From NCBI RefSeq assembly GCF_000297055.2, contig NC_022357.1:1488001-1552000 (forward strand): 64,000 nt of DNA, written 5' to 3'. Below, in pieces: positions 28,570 to 38,583 of this stretch (positions within the stretch are counted from its first letter, which is position 1; every line of letters starts with the position of its first letter). The position numbers and the translations under genes were made by a program. This DNA comes from Sulfuricella denitrificans skB26. Its GTDB lineage: Bacteria > Pseudomonadota > Gammaproteobacteria > Burkholderiales > Sulfuricellaceae. Under the pieces are notes generated by a model. The model was given only the letters and a program-made list of their open reading frames with translations. It made no database searches and had not been told where the DNA came from.

Positions 28570-29997
28570 ATGTCCGTAACCTATGATGTGGCGGTAATCG
28601 GTGCTGGCCCGGCGGGCTATGTTTCGGCTATCCGCTGCGCTCAGCTCGGGCTGAATACAGTGTGCATCGACGATTGGAAAAATGAGGATGGCAAGGCTAG
28701 CCTGGGCGGAACCTGTCTCAATGTTGGCTGTATTCCCTCCAAAGTGCTGCTCGAATCCTCGGAGAACTACGAGCGTATCCAGAACAACTTTCCCGCGCAC
28801 GGCATCACGGTCGAGGGTCTGAAACTGGATGTCGGCACCATGCTGGCGCGCAAGAAAAAGATCGTGCACACCCTGACCGACGGCATTTCGGTGCTACTCA
28901 GGAAGAACAAGGTGGCCATCATCCATGGCAAAGCCAGTTTTACTGGCGGAGGCGCACCATGGAAGCTCGAAGTTGTGCAGCATGACGGAAAGGTGGAATC
29001 GGTTGAGGCCAGGCATGTGATCATCGCTACCGGTTCTACTCCGCGCCAGCTGCCACAGGTGCCAGTGGACAACAAGCGGGTGGTGGACAATGTCGGTGCG
29101 CTCGACTTCAAGGAAGTGCCGAAAAGGCTTGGCATCGTCGGTGCCGGCGTCATCGGTCTGGAACTGGGCAGCGTATGGCGCCGGCTGGGTTCGAACGTCA
29201 CCCTTTTCCAGCCAAACGATACCTTCCTGCCTAGCGTGGATGACCAACTCGCAGCCGAGGCGTTGCGCATCTTTACGCGCCAAGGACTGGCGATCCATCG
29301 TGGCGTCAAGCTCTCCGCGATCAAGGTGAGCAGAAAAAACGTCGCTGTTGAATTCGAAAACAAGGAAGGTGTCCAGAAGCTGTTGTTCGACAAGCTGATT
29401 GTGGCGATCGGGCGTGCTCCCAATGCTGCCGGCCTGGATACCGACAAGGTTGGACTCAAGTTCGATGAACATGGATACATCGATGTGGACGAGCATTGCC
29501 GCACCAACCTGTCGAATATTTACGCTATTGGTGATGTGGTGCGCGGGCCCATGCTGGCACACAAGGGTTCGGAGGAAGGGGTTGCAGTGGCCGAGTTGAT
29601 CGCTGGACAGGCCGGGCATGTCAATTACGAAACTATCCCGTGGGTGATCTATACCTCACCGGAAATCGCCTGGGTAGGGCAGACCGAGCAAGCGCTGAAG
29701 ATTGCTGGAGTGGAATACAGCAAGGGAATCTTTCCTTTCAGCGCCAATGGCCGCGCCCATACCTTGCAGGAAACGACGGGCCTGGTCAAAGTGCTGGCCG
29801 ATGCAAAAACAGATCGCATCCTCGGTGTCCATATTATCGGCCCGTGTGCCTCTGAATTGATCCAGGAAGCGGTGGTGGCTATGGAGTTCGCGTCGAGCAG
29901 TGAAGACCTCGCTCGCATTGTGCATGCCCATCCCTCGCTTTCGGAATCCTTGCATGAGGCGGCACTGGGCGTAACCAAGCGATCGATCCATATTTAA
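28570..29997 (+). CDS. lpdA: Dihydrolipoamide dehydrogenase (E3)
   Basis: Flavoprotein that reoxidises dihydrolipoamide with NAD+ for the OGDH (and possibly pyruvate dehydrogenase) complex. The FAD-binding VIGAGPAGYVSAIR (residues 9-22), redox disulphide GGTCLNVGCIPSK (Cys49, Cys54), NAD-binding GIVGAGVIGLELGSV and the C-terminal HAHPSLSES with the catalytic His are all visible. The 475-aa length is normal. GGAG precedes the ATG. The gene follows sucB by 14 bases; its stop overlaps the zapE start (TAATG). Confidence 0.96.
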   Translation: MSVTYDVAVIGAGPAGYVSAIRCAQLGLNTVCIDDWKNEDGKASLGGTCLNVGCIPSKVLLESSENYERIQNNFPAHGITVEGLKLDVGTMLARKKKIVHTLTDGISVLLRKNKVAIIHGKASFTGGGAPWKLEVVQHDGKVESVEARHVIIATGSTPRQLPQVPVDNKRVVDNVGALDFKEVPKRLGIVGAGVIGLELGSVWRRLGSNVTLFQPNDTFLPSVDDQLAAEALRIFTRQGLAIHRGVKLSAIKVSRKNVAVEFENKEGVQKLLFDKLIVAIGRAPNAAGLDTDKVGLKFDEHGYIDVDEHCRTNLSNIYAIGDVVRGPMLAHKGSEEGVAVAELIAGQAGHVNYETIPWVIYTSPEIAWVGQTEQALKIAGVEYSKGIFPFSANGRAHTLQETTGLVKVLADAKTDRILGVHIIGPCASELIQEAVVAMEFASSSEDLARIVHAHPSLSESLHEAALGVTKRSIHI

Positions 29998-31106
29998 TGT
30001 TTGCTGACGATGTATTGAACATGAATCTGGTGGAATGCGTCCACCTGCGGGCCAGTCAACTCAGTATAGTGCTGGATGAGGCGCAACAGCACGCGGTGAA
30101 CCGTCTGCAGCGTCTTTACGATTCCTTGCTTGAAAGCGAAGCGCACAAGAACCGGTTTCTGCATAAATTGTTCGGCGGAAAACAGCATCATGTACGCGGA
30201 CTGTACTTGTGGGGCGGGGTCGGTCGCGGGAAAAGCTTCCTGATGGATGTTTTTTTCTCCAGTGTGCCACTTGAGCAGAAGAAGCGGGTGCATTTTCACC
30301 GCTTCATGCAGGATGTTCATGCCGAGCTCGACACCATCAAGCATCACGCCGACCCGCTGGTGATCGTGGCGCAGCGCATTTCACAGCAGGCGCGTCTGAT
30401 CTGTTTCGATGAATTCCACGTTAGCGATATCGCCGATGCCATGCTGCTGGGGCGGTTGCTGCGCGAACTACTGCAGCAAGGAGTGGTACTGGTCGCCACT
30501 TCGAATCATAAACCGGATGAACTTTACATGCACGGTCTGCAGCGCAGTCGATTTCTGCCCGCCATCGCCCTTCTCAGGGAACGGCTGGATGTTGTTGAAA
30601 TCGACGCCGGCGTCGACTACCGGCTACGTATGCTGGAAAGGGTCAAGGCCTATCATCTCCCCCTCGATGAGGCAGCTGAAGCCAATCTGGCTGCTGCTTT
30701 TTCCAGTCTTGCCGGCGGTGAATGGGCTAGCCATATTTCCCTGGAGATAGAGGGTCGCCAGATCATAGCAACACGCACAGCGCCCGGCGTGGTTTGGTTC
30801 GAGTTTCTGAGTATTTGCGGTGCTCCGCGAGGTCAGGCGGACTATATTGAAATTGCCCGGCGCTTCCATACCGTGCTGATTTCCGGGATTCCGAAAATGA
30901 CGCCTGAGCAGGCGGCTGAAGCACGGCGCTTTACCTGGCTGGTTGATGAATTCTACGACCGGCGGGTGAAGTTGATCGTGTCGGCAGAGGTGCCGCCGCA
31001 GGAACTGTATCAGGGCGGTCCGCATGCAGAAGAATTCAATCGTACTGTCAGCCGGTTAACGGAAATGCAGACGCATCAGTACCTGGCTCAACCGCATTTG
31101 CCTTGA
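29997..31106 (+). CDS. zapE: AFG1-type ATPase ZapE
   Basis: P-loop ATPase of the AFG1/LACE1 family; in E. coli ZapE acts on the Z-ring during division. Walker A GGVGRGKSFLMD and Walker B LICFDEFHVSD are visible, with FHRFMQDVH and the ATSNHKPDELY sensor segment typical of the family. The 369-aa length matches. The start ATG overlaps the lpdA stop, so it is translationally coupled to the OGDH operon. This arrangement after lpdA is found in other betaproteobacteria; why it is linked to central metabolism is not known to me. Confidence 0.92.
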   Translation: MFADDVLNMNLVECVHLRASQLSIVLDEAQQHAVNRLQRLYDSLLESEAHKNRFLHKLFGGKQHHVRGLYLWGGVGRGKSFLMDVFFSSVPLEQKKRVHFHRFMQDVHAELDTIKHHADPLVIVAQRISQQARLICFDEFHVSDIADAMLLGRLLRELLQQGVVLVATSNHKPDELYMHGLQRSRFLPAIALLRERLDVVEIDAGVDYRLRMLERVKAYHLPLDEAAEANLAAAFSSLAGGEWASHISLEIEGRQIIATRTAPGVVWFEFLSICGAPRGQADYIEIARRFHTVLISGIPKMTPEQAAEARRFTWLVDEFYDRRVKLIVSAEVPPQELYQGGPHAEEFNRTVSRLTEMQTHQYLAQPHLP

Positions 31107-31115
31107 GGGAGGAAT

Positions 31116-32105
31116 ATGCATCGATTTAACGCTTACCGAATTTTCGAAAAGGAGGGTCAGGTATCGGCCCGGTTGGTCGAGCTCGGAATTGATGATCTCG
31201 ATCCGGGCGAGGTGCTGATCCGGAACAGCCACTCCAGCGTCAATTACAAGGATGCCCTTGCCGCCACCGGTACGGGCAGAGTTGTCCGTCGTTTTCCGGT
31301 CATAGGAGGGGTTGACGTGGCGGGAGTGGTCGTCACCTCCGGCGATACGCGTTTCTGGGAAGGCGAAGCCGTACTGGTCACCGGGTATGGCATGGGGGTG
31401 GAGCATGACGGTGGCTATGCGGAATATTCCCGCGTGCCTGCCGACTGGGTTGTGCCTCTTCCTCTGGAAATGAGCTCTGCCGATGCGATGGCGATCGGCA
31501 CGGCGGGATTTACCGCTGCGCTGGCGATCATGCGCATGGAGCAGAATGGCCTCAAGCCAGCCAACGGCCCTGTGGTGGTGGTCGGTGCTTCGGGCGGAGT
31601 GGGTAGCGTGGCCGTGGATTTGCTTGCCGGACTGGGGTACGAAGTGACCGCAATCAGCGGCAAAGACGATCAACACGAATATATGCGCCATCTGGGTGCG
31701 TCCCAGGTACTGTCACGCCATACTCTGGAAATGGGCAAAAAACCTTTGGAAAAGACTATCTGGGCTGGTGCGGTTGATCCGGTTGGGGGCGAGATGCTGG
31801 CCTGGCTTACCCGCACTATGAAACAGGATGGAACGATTGCGAGTTGCGGCCTGGCGGCAGGGATCGAACTGCACACCACGGTGATGCCGTTCATCCTCCG
31901 CGGCATCAGTTTGCTCGGCATCGATTCGGTGCAGTGCCCGATGGCGTTGCGGCGCAGCGTCTGGGAGCGACTGGCGAGCGACATGCGGCCACGTCATCTC
32001 AAGGAAATGACGCGCACCATCCATTTCGAACAATTGCCAGAAACTTTCGACGCGTTGTTGAAGGGGGCGGTAAAGGGCAGAGTGGTGGTTGAAATTCAGG
32101 CATGA
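31116..32105 (+). CDS. acuI: AcuI/YhdH-type quinone oxidoreductase (acryloyl-CoA reductase)
   Basis: Medium-chain dehydrogenase/reductase of the YhdH/AcuI subfamily, which reduces acryloyl-CoA to propionyl-CoA with NADPH. Features: SSVNYKDALAATG near residue 40, the Rossmann VVVGASGGVGSVAVDLL (about residues 152-168), and the C-terminal GRVVVEI. No zinc ligands, as expected for this subfamily. The 329-aa length fits. It lies 9 bases before prpE, whose product makes propionyl-CoA, so both genes feed the methylcitrate cycle encoded at 13.5-17.2 kb. The specific substrate is inferred from subfamily and context. Confidence 0.82.
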   Translation: MHRFNAYRIFEKEGQVSARLVELGIDDLDPGEVLIRNSHSSVNYKDALAATGTGRVVRRFPVIGGVDVAGVVVTSGDTRFWEGEAVLVTGYGMGVEHDGGYAEYSRVPADWVVPLPLEMSSADAMAIGTAGFTAALAIMRMEQNGLKPANGPVVVVGASGGVGSVAVDLLAGLGYEVTAISGKDDQHEYMRHLGASQVLSRHTLEMGKKPLEKTIWAGAVDPVGGEMLAWLTRTMKQDGTIASCGLAAGIELHTTVMPFILRGISLLGIDSVQCPMALRRSVWERLASDMRPRHLKEMTRTIHFEQLPETFDALLKGAVKGRVVVEIQA

Positions 32106-32114
32106 GGGGAAAAA

Positions 32115-34022
32115 ATGGGCAAGTACCAGGACTTTTACCGGAAATCGATTGACCAGCCTGATGAATTCTGGGCCGAGCAGGCCAAGCTGATCGACTGGCA
32201 CAGGCCGTTTGACCAGGTGCTGGACTACAGCCGGCCCCCATTTACCCGATGGTTTGTCGGCGGCCTCACCAACCTGTGCCATAACGCCGTGGATCGCCAT
32301 CTGAAAGACCGTCCAGAGCAGAATGCACTGGTTTACATCTCCACCGAAACCGGCCAGCAGCAGTCTTACACCTACCGCGAGCTGCATGCCGAGACCAGCC
32401 GTTTTGCCGCTGTGTTACGCGCGCAGGGCGTGGAGAAGGGGGATCGTGTCATTATCTACATGCCGATGATCCCGGAAGCGGTGTTTGCCATGCTCGCCTG
32501 TGCGCGGCTGGGCGCCATCCATTCCGTGGTGTTCGGCGGCTTCGCTTCGGCCAGTCTGGCGACCCGCATCGACGATGCCCAACCCCGGTTGCTGATCACC
32601 GCCGACGCCGGAATGCGCGGAGGCAAGATCATTCCCTACAAGCACCTGGTGGACGAAGCGCTGCGGCTGTCCAGCCACCCGCCGCAGAAGGTGTTGATCG
32701 TCAACCGGGGTCTCGACAAGGAAATGGCGATTACCACCGAGCGCGATCTGGATTATGCCAGCCTGCGCGAACAGCATAGGGATGATCGGGTCGATCCGGT
32801 GTGGCTGGAGTCTTCCGAGCCCAGTTATATTTTGTACACGTCCGGCACCACCGGCAAACCCAAGGGCGTACAGCGCGACACTGGTGGCCACGCGGTGTCG
32901 CTGGCGGCTTCCATGCGCCACATCTACGCAGGGCAGCCGGGCGAAACCATGTTTACCACCAGCGACATCGGTTGGGTTGTGGGCCATTCCTACATTGTCT
33001 ACGGTCCGCTGATCAACGGTATGACGACTATCCTGTATGAGGGTCTGCCGATCCGGCCCGATCCGGCAATCTGGTGGAAGATCGTAGAGGAGAACAAGGT
33101 CAGCGTCATGTTTTCATCGCCCACCGCGATTCGCGTGCTGAAAAAGCAGCCGCCTGAATTCCTGCATAAGCATGACGTCTCTTCGCTGCGCAATCTGTAT
33201 CTTGCCGGCGAGCCACTGGACGAACCGACCGCGCGCTGGATTGCCGATGCGCTCAAGGTTAATATTATCGACAACTACTGGCAGACCGAGACCGGTTGGC
33301 CGATCCTGTCCAGCGTGCCGGGCATAGAAGATACGCCGCGCAAGTTCGGCTCGCCAAGTTTCCAGGTGTACGGTTTTAACCTGAAACTGCTGCACGAGAG
33401 TACTGGTCAGGAGGTTGGCGTCAACGAGAAGGGCGTACTGGTAGCGGTGCCTCCGCTGCCACCGGGTTGTTTGTCCACGGTATGGGGTGACGACACGCGC
33501 TTCGTTAACACCTACTTCTCGACTTTCGAGACCGAAATGGTCTACTCCACCTTCGATTGGGCAACCCGTGACGAGGATGGCTACTATTTCATTCTTGGCC
33601 GCACCGACGATGTTATCAATGTCGCCGGACATCGCCTGGGCACGCGCGAGATCGAAGAGGCCATTCAGGCCCATCCCAACATCGCCGAAGTGGCAGTGGT
33701 TGGCATTCACGACGAGTTGAAGGGGCAGGCAGTCATGGCCTTCGCTGTGGCCAAGGATGCGAGCCGCACTTCAACTCCGGAAAGTGCTGCCCAGATGGAA
33801 AAGGAAGTGATGGCGACCGTAGACAAGGAGCTAGGCGCCATCGCACGTCCCGCCAAGGTGCATTTCGTTTCTGCGTTGCCGAAAACCCGCTCCGGCAAGC
33901 TCCTGCGCCGCAGTATGCAGGCGCTGGCGGAAGGGCGTGAACCCGGAGATTTGACCACGCTGGATGATCCGGCTTCTCTTGAACTGGTTCGGAATGTCAT
34001 TGCACAATGGCGAAAAGAGTGA
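32115..34022 (+). CDS. prpE: Propionate-CoA ligase
   Basis: Activates propionate with ATP and CoA to propionyl-CoA. AMP-forming ligase motifs are YTSGTTGKPKG (P-loop) and the C-terminal PKTRSGKLLRR with the catalytic Lys that is commonly acetylated. The N-terminal YRKSIDQPDEFWAEQAKLID and RPPFTRWFVGG are typical of PrpE and help distinguish it from acetyl-CoA synthetase. The 635-aa length is near the E. coli 628. It forms a pair with acuI and is about 15 kb from prpBCD within the same metabolic block. Confidence 0.93.
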   Translation: MGKYQDFYRKSIDQPDEFWAEQAKLIDWHRPFDQVLDYSRPPFTRWFVGGLTNLCHNAVDRHLKDRPEQNALVYISTETGQQQSYTYRELHAETSRFAAVLRAQGVEKGDRVIIYMPMIPEAVFAMLACARLGAIHSVVFGGFASASLATRIDDAQPRLLITADAGMRGGKIIPYKHLVDEALRLSSHPPQKVLIVNRGLDKEMAITTERDLDYASLREQHRDDRVDPVWLESSEPSYILYTSGTTGKPKGVQRDTGGHAVSLAASMRHIYAGQPGETMFTTSDIGWVVGHSYIVYGPLINGMTTILYEGLPIRPDPAIWWKIVEENKVSVMFSSPTAIRVLKKQPPEFLHKHDVSSLRNLYLAGEPLDEPTARWIADALKVNIIDNYWQTETGWPILSSVPGIEDTPRKFGSPSFQVYGFNLKLLHESTGQEVGVNEKGVLVAVPPLPPGCLSTVWGDDTRFVNTYFSTFETEMVYSTFDWATRDEDGYYFILGRTDDVINVAGHRLGTREIEEAIQAHPNIAEVAVVGIHDELKGQAVMAFAVAKDASRTSTPESAAQMEKEVMATVDKELGAIARPAKVHFVSALPKTRSGKLLRRSMQALAEGREPGDLTTLDDPASLELVRNVIAQWRKE

Positions 34023-34102
34023 CTATTTGGAGCTCACGATTTGTATTATCAGGAGCTATTCCGTAACCTATACTCAATCAATATAAAAATCACAGGTCTG
34101 TA

Positions 34103-36037
34103 ATGGAAGCTATCAACCAGAGCCGCTTCAAAGAACTGAAGGCAACGGGACAGTTGCCCTCACCGAAGGGCGTGGCACTTGCCTTGCTCAATTTGATGCA
34201 GCAGGAAGACGTTACAATCCAGAGTATTGCGCATGTTGTTCAAACCGACCCAGCCCTTTCCGGGCGCTTGATCAAATTCGCCAATTCGCTTCATTTCAAT
34301 ACGCGCCGCCCCATCGCTTCGGTTTCCGAAGCGGTGATGATGATCGGCCTGCCTATGGTGCGCCAACTGGTGCTGGGATTTTCGGTTTTATCCGATCATC
34401 GCAATGGCAAATGCAATGCTTTCAATTACCAGCAATTCTGGTCGTGCTCACTGGCTACAGCCATCGCCAACCAAGCGCTGAGCGCACAGGCCAAAACATC
34501 GAGCGAGGAAACATTTACCTGTGGTTTGCTGAGCGGGATTGGAAGGCTAACGCTGGCCACCCTGTTTCCCGACAAGTATGCAACAGTTCTCAGCACCGCA
34601 GCAGGCGCACCTCCCGATGAATTGAACCGTCTGGAGCAGGAACAATTTGACACCGATCATAATGAGTTGGCTGCCGCTCTGCTCAAGGAATGGGGGTTCC
34701 CCCTCATTCTCATTGAAACGATCTATCATCATGAGAATCCGGAAAAAGGGGATTTTCAGGCGGGCTCACGGGCCTATACGCTGGTGCATTCGTTATCCTT
34801 GTCCCGCAGCCTGGCAAACCTCTGTATAGCGGACGAAGGTTCGCGCCGCGCGTTGCTGCCGGGTTTGTACGTGCTTGGCGCTCGCCTCGGCATCGATGCT
34901 GAAGCGCTGATGACGCTGAGCGACCATGTCGTCAGCGAGTGGCAGCAGTGGGGTAAGATTCTCGACGTACCAACCCAGGAACTGCCGTCCTTTGCCGAAA
35001 TGGCGGCCTCCTTGCCACCCCTGGTCGAGGTTGCCGGCAGCGAAGCATCAGGAAAAACCGATCAAGCGGAACTTCCGCTGCGCATCCTGATTGTGGACGA
35101 CGACAAGGCCGTTTCAAATTATCTGCAAAAGCTTCTGGCCAGTCATGGGCATACAGTGTTCTCTGCTGCTGATGGGCAGGAGGGGCTGGAGAAGGTGATC
35201 GAATACAATCCTCAGCTCGTTATCAGCGACTGGGTAATGCCGAACATGGATGGTATCGCCTTCTGCAAATCCTTGCGCACGACCCGGGGTGGTCGAGAAC
35301 TTTACTTCATCATTCTGACGGCTCTGGCCGATGAAGACCGGCTGGTCGAGGCATTCGAGGCCGGGGTGGATGATTACCTGGTCAAGCCTTTCAGTGTAAA
35401 AGTGCTGATGGCACGCTTGCGTGCCGGTCAAAGGTTGACTCAGCTCAAAGAGGAGATCAGCCGGGAACGGGAAGAGGTACGCCGGATCGCTTCGGAACTG
35501 GCCGTCACCAATCGTCGCCTGCAACGTCTGGCTCTGACGGACCCTCTGACTTTGCTGCCCAATCGGCGTTATGGCATGGATAGTCTGGAGCAGGAGTGGG
35601 AGGCGGCCAAAAACAGCGCCCGCCCCTTGACCTGCATGCTGATCGATTTGGATCGCTTCAAGCAGATTAACGATACTTACGGTCACGACACTGGCGATGT
35701 CGCACTGAAGCAAGCCGCCAAGATTTTGAAAAATGCCGCGCGTACGCAGGATATCGTTTCCCGCATAGGTGGCGAGGAATTCATGGTGATTTGCCCGGAT
35801 ACCCAGCTGAAAGAGGGTGCGCAGTATGCCGAGCTGATCCGCAGGACATTTGAAGACAGTTTGATTAATGCTGGAGCAGACCGTGTAAAAATAAATGTCA
35901 GCATCGGCGTCGCCCAATACAACCCGACCATGCCGCATTTTAGCGCCCTGATCAAAGCTGCCGACGATGCGTTGTATCAGGCCAAACTCAATGGCAGGAA
36001 CAAAGTTGTGGCCTGCACGTCAGTAACCTCTCGGTGA
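34103..36037 (+). CDS. HDOD-REC-GGDEF signalling protein
   Basis: Predicted cytoplasmic diguanylate cyclase fused to a response-regulator receiver and an HDOD domain. HDOD: about residues 15-225 (GQLPSPKGVALALLNL start). REC: about 326-445, with acidic residues in ILIVDDD and phospho-acceptor Asp376 in ISDWVMP. A short coiled linker (450-475) leads to GGDEF: 480-640, active-site GGEEF at 556-560, and an intact inhibitory I-site RTQD (547-550), exactly five residues before it. So it should make c-di-GMP and be subject to product inhibition. No cognate kinase is adjacent. No membrane segment was seen. It stands alone after prpE. Confidence 0.9.
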   Translation: MEAINQSRFKELKATGQLPSPKGVALALLNLMQQEDVTIQSIAHVVQTDPALSGRLIKFANSLHFNTRRPIASVSEAVMMIGLPMVRQLVLGFSVLSDHRNGKCNAFNYQQFWSCSLATAIANQALSAQAKTSSEETFTCGLLSGIGRLTLATLFPDKYATVLSTAAGAPPDELNRLEQEQFDTDHNELAAALLKEWGFPLILIETIYHHENPEKGDFQAGSRAYTLVHSLSLSRSLANLCIADEGSRRALLPGLYVLGARLGIDAEALMTLSDHVVSEWQQWGKILDVPTQELPSFAEMAASLPPLVEVAGSEASGKTDQAELPLRILIVDDDKAVSNYLQKLLASHGHTVFSAADGQEGLEKVIEYNPQLVISDWVMPNMDGIAFCKSLRTTRGGRELYFIILTALADEDRLVEAFEAGVDDYLVKPFSVKVLMARLRAGQRLTQLKEEISREREEVRRIASELAVTNRRLQRLALTDPLTLLPNRRYGMDSLEQEWEAAKNSARPLTCMLIDLDRFKQINDTYGHDTGDVALKQAAKILKNAARTQDIVSRIGGEEFMVICPDTQLKEGAQYAELIRRTFEDSLINAGADRVKINVSIGVAQYNPTMPHFSALIKAADDALYQAKLNGRNKVVACTSVTSR

Positions 36038-36041
36038 GGTT

Positions 36042-36986
36042 TTAGCGCTTTCTGATCAGCCAGCAGCGATGTATTTTCTTGTTGCGGAAATCTTCCGGGA
36101 CGGTCTGATTGGAAATTTCCCTGATGTTTTTCGTTGCCAGCGTTGCCTCGTCGAGTTGGAAACTACGCAGGTTGGTTGAGAAGAACAGTTCGCCGCTTTC
36201 CGGCAAAAGCTTCAGGCACTGGTTGATCAGTCGGGCGTGGTCGCGCTGCACATCTAGCACACCGCTCATTTTTTTGGAATTCGAGAAAGTGGGGGGATCC
36301 ATGACGATCAGGTCGTAATGTTCACCACGCCTTACTTCATCATCCAGAAAACCGAATACATCGGCGCGCACCAATTCATGCTGCTCCAGATTCATGTCGT
36401 TCAGCTCGAAGTTGCGACGCGTCCAATCCTGATAAGTATTGGACAGATCAACGGTGGTGGAGCGGATGGCGCCACCCACTGCAGCGTAGACTGTGAAACT
36501 GCCGGTATAAGCGAACAGATTGAGAAAGCGTCTGCCGGCGGCTTTCTCCTGAACCATGCGCCGGGTATTGCGGTGGTCGAGGAACAGGCCGGTGTCGAGA
36601 TACTCTTCCAGGTTGACGATAAATCGGTGGCCGCCTTCATGCACGATAAAATCTTCGCCCCGGGCGCCGGTTTTTTCGTACTGCAGCAGGCCGCGCTGAC
36701 GCCGCCTTTGCTTGAAGTAAATAGAGGAAAGAGGCAGGGCCAGTACTTCGCTCGCCGCGGTGCGCACGCTTTCCACCCAGCGTTCATGCTCTTCCTCGCT
36801 GATTTGCCAGCCTGTGTCGAATTCTTGCAGGTGCGCCTTTTGCTCGTACAGATCCAGAGCAACCGGAAACTCCGGCACGTCGCGGTCGTAGACACGGTAG
36901 CAGCTGACGCCGCGCCGATTTGCCCACTTCGACCAGTGCCGGAAGTTTTTCTGCAATCGGTTGAAAAAAATCGATATATCAGTCAC
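36042..36986 (-). CDS. RlmK-like 23S rRNA methyltransferase
   Basis: SAM-dependent RNA methyltransferase. The sequence from FFNRLQKNFRHWSKWANR through LDTGLFLDHRNTR, FLNLFAYTGSFTVYAA (SAM site) and VMDPPTFSNSKKM (catalytic DPPT/S motif) resembles the C-terminal, RlmK half of E. coli RlmKL, which methylates G2069. The THUMP-RlmL half is missing, so here it is a separate ~314-aa protein. I chose GTG 36986, giving VTDISIFFNRLQ; the open frame back to 37082 covers what looks like promoter DNA. An RlmI-type m5C enzyme is a less likely alternative. It converges with the HDOD-GGDEF gene. Confidence 0.8.
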   Translation of the reverse strand: MTDISIFFNRLQKNFRHWSKWANRRGVSCYRVYDRDVPEFPVALDLYEQKAHLQEFDTGWQISEEEHERWVESVRTAASEVLALPLSSIYFKQRRRQRGLLQYEKTGARGEDFIVHEGGHRFIVNLEEYLDTGLFLDHRNTRRMVQEKAAGRRFLNLFAYTGSFTVYAAVGGAIRSTTVDLSNTYQDWTRRNFELNDMNLEQHELVRADVFGFLDDEVRRGEHYDLIVMDPPTFSNSKKMSGVLDVQRDHARLINQCLKLLPESGELFFSTNLRSFQLDEATLATKNIREISNQTVPEDFRNKKIHRCWLIRKR

Positions 36987-37152
36987 TTGGTAAATTGATT
37001 TGGCTGGCGTATAATCATTCGGCAAGGATTTGTCGTGCAATCCGGTCTGCCGCACAAGCCCGCGTAGTATACCCCACCCCAAGTTTTAACTTTGTCACGA
37101 TCTGCCTGGACCGGCCAAATAATTGTGGGCCGACGTTTAGGAGATGCAATAC

Positions 37153-38583
37153 ATGTCGTTTGAAAATCTCGGCCTTTCAGCCGAATTGCTGCGCGCGGTT
37201 ACCGATCAAGGTTATACCGAGCCCACGCCGATCCAGGCGCAAGCCATTCCGGTCGTCCTTGAAGGGCGCGACCTTATGGGTGGCGCACAGACCGGTACCG
37301 GTAAAACGGCCGGTTTTACGCTGCCTTTGCTGCAGTTGTTGAGCATCCATGCCAATACCAGTACTTCGCCAGCCAAACACCCTGTACGCGCACTGATCCT
37401 CACGCCTACGCGTGAATTGGCTGCGCAGGTAGAAGAAAGCGTACAGACTTATGGCAAATACCTACCATTAAAATCCACCGTGGTATTTGGCGGAGTCAAC
37501 ATTAAAGAACAGATCGCTGCACTGAAAGGCGGAGTGGAAATTCTGGTGGCAACGCCCGGGCGATTGCTTGACCACGTCGAGCAAAAAACCGTCAATCTGT
37601 CCAAGGTGGAAATACTGGTGCTGGACGAGGCAGACCGCATGCTGGACATGGGTTTTCTCCCCGATATCAAGCGCATCATCGCGCTATTGCCCGCGAAGCG
37701 GCAAAACCTGCTGTTTTCCGCTACCTTCGCCGGCGAAATCAAGAAACTTTCTGATCAATTGCTCACAGACCCGGTGCTGATCGAGGTGGCGCGCCGCAAT
37801 GCCGCTTCCGAGAATGTCACCCAGGTGATCTATCCGGTCGACCACGAGCGCAAGCGCGAACTGCTGGCGCACCTGATCAAGTCTGAAAATCTGCAGCAAG
37901 TTCTGGTGTTCAGCCGAACCAAGCACGGCGCCAGTCGTCTGGCCCAACAACTGGAGAAGGACGGCATCAGCGCCACCGCGATTCACGGTGACAAGAGCCA
38001 GCAGCAACGCACCCAGGCGCTGGCGGAGTTCAAGGATGGCACGGTTCGGGTGCTCGTTGCGACCGATGTCGCCGCTCGTGGCCTGGATATCGACCAGCTT
38101 CCCCATGTGGTGAATTTCGACTTGCCTAACGCGCCGGAAGATTATGTCCATCGCATCGGACGGACCGGGCGTGCAGGCAGTAGCGGTGAAGCAATTTCGC
38201 TGGTGTGTGCGGACGAGCTGAGGATGCTGGCGGAAATCGAGTCCATGTTGAAGCGTGAATTGCCCAGAATAACCGTGCCCGGCTTCGAGCCTGGTGCGGC
38301 CGCCCAGATTGCAGCCCGAGCAGGATTCGCAGACAGGCCCCGGCGTGAGCCACGGCCTGCGGAACATTCCCGCAACAGGGAAGGGCGGGACGTCAGGGAG
38401 AGTAGAGGTGCGCCCCCCCGCTCCCCTGTCAATCCGCTGGATGCGCCCTATGTTACGCCACCTATCAAGCAAGAAGCGGTTCAGCCCGCGTCCACATCTC
38501 ACGCTAAATCGCGCCAGACCGCGAAGAAACCGATTCCGGCACTGCTGATGCGGCCGGCAACTCCAACATCTGAAGGAAACTAA
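37153..38583 (+). CDS. rhlE: DEAD-box RNA helicase, RhlE type
   Basis: ATP-dependent RNA helicase for ribosome assembly and RNA turnover. Q motif [19 protein letters not shown], Walker [13 protein letters not shown] motif [15 protein letters not shown], and HRIGRTGR are all visible. Two RecA domains span about residues 1-375, followed by a basic, Pro/Arg-rich tail. At 476 aa it fits RhlE. ATG 37153 has GGAG 9 bases upstream; ATG 37144 is too close to it. The stop codon lies in the loop of a strong hairpin. Confidence 0.9.
   Translation: MSFENLGLSAELLRAVTDQGYTEPTPIQAQAIPVVLEGRDLMGGAQTGTGKTAGFTLPLLQLLSIHANTSTSPAKHPVRALILTPTRELAAQVEESVQTYGKYLPLKSTVVFGGVNIKEQIAALKGGVEILVATPGRLLDHVEQKTVNLSKVEILVLDEADRMLDMGFLPDIKRIIALLPAKRQNLLFSATFAGEIKKLSDQLLTDPVLIEVARRNAASENVTQVIYPVDHERKRELLAHLIKSENLQQVLVFSRTKHGASRLAQQLEKDGISATAIHGDKSQQQRTQALAEFKDGTVRVLVATDVAARGLDIDQLPHVVNFDLPNAPEDYVHRIGRTGRAGSSGEAISLVCADELRMLAEIESMLKRELPRITVPGFEPGAAAQIAARAGFADRPRREPRPAEHSRNREGRDVRESRGAPPRSPVNPLDAPYVTPPIKQEAVQPASTSHAKSRQTAKKPIPALLMRPATPTSEGN

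Noticed and set aside
28767-29619. Long minus-strand frames antisense to lpdA
   Set aside because: Shadows; lpdA has all catalytic motifs in frame.
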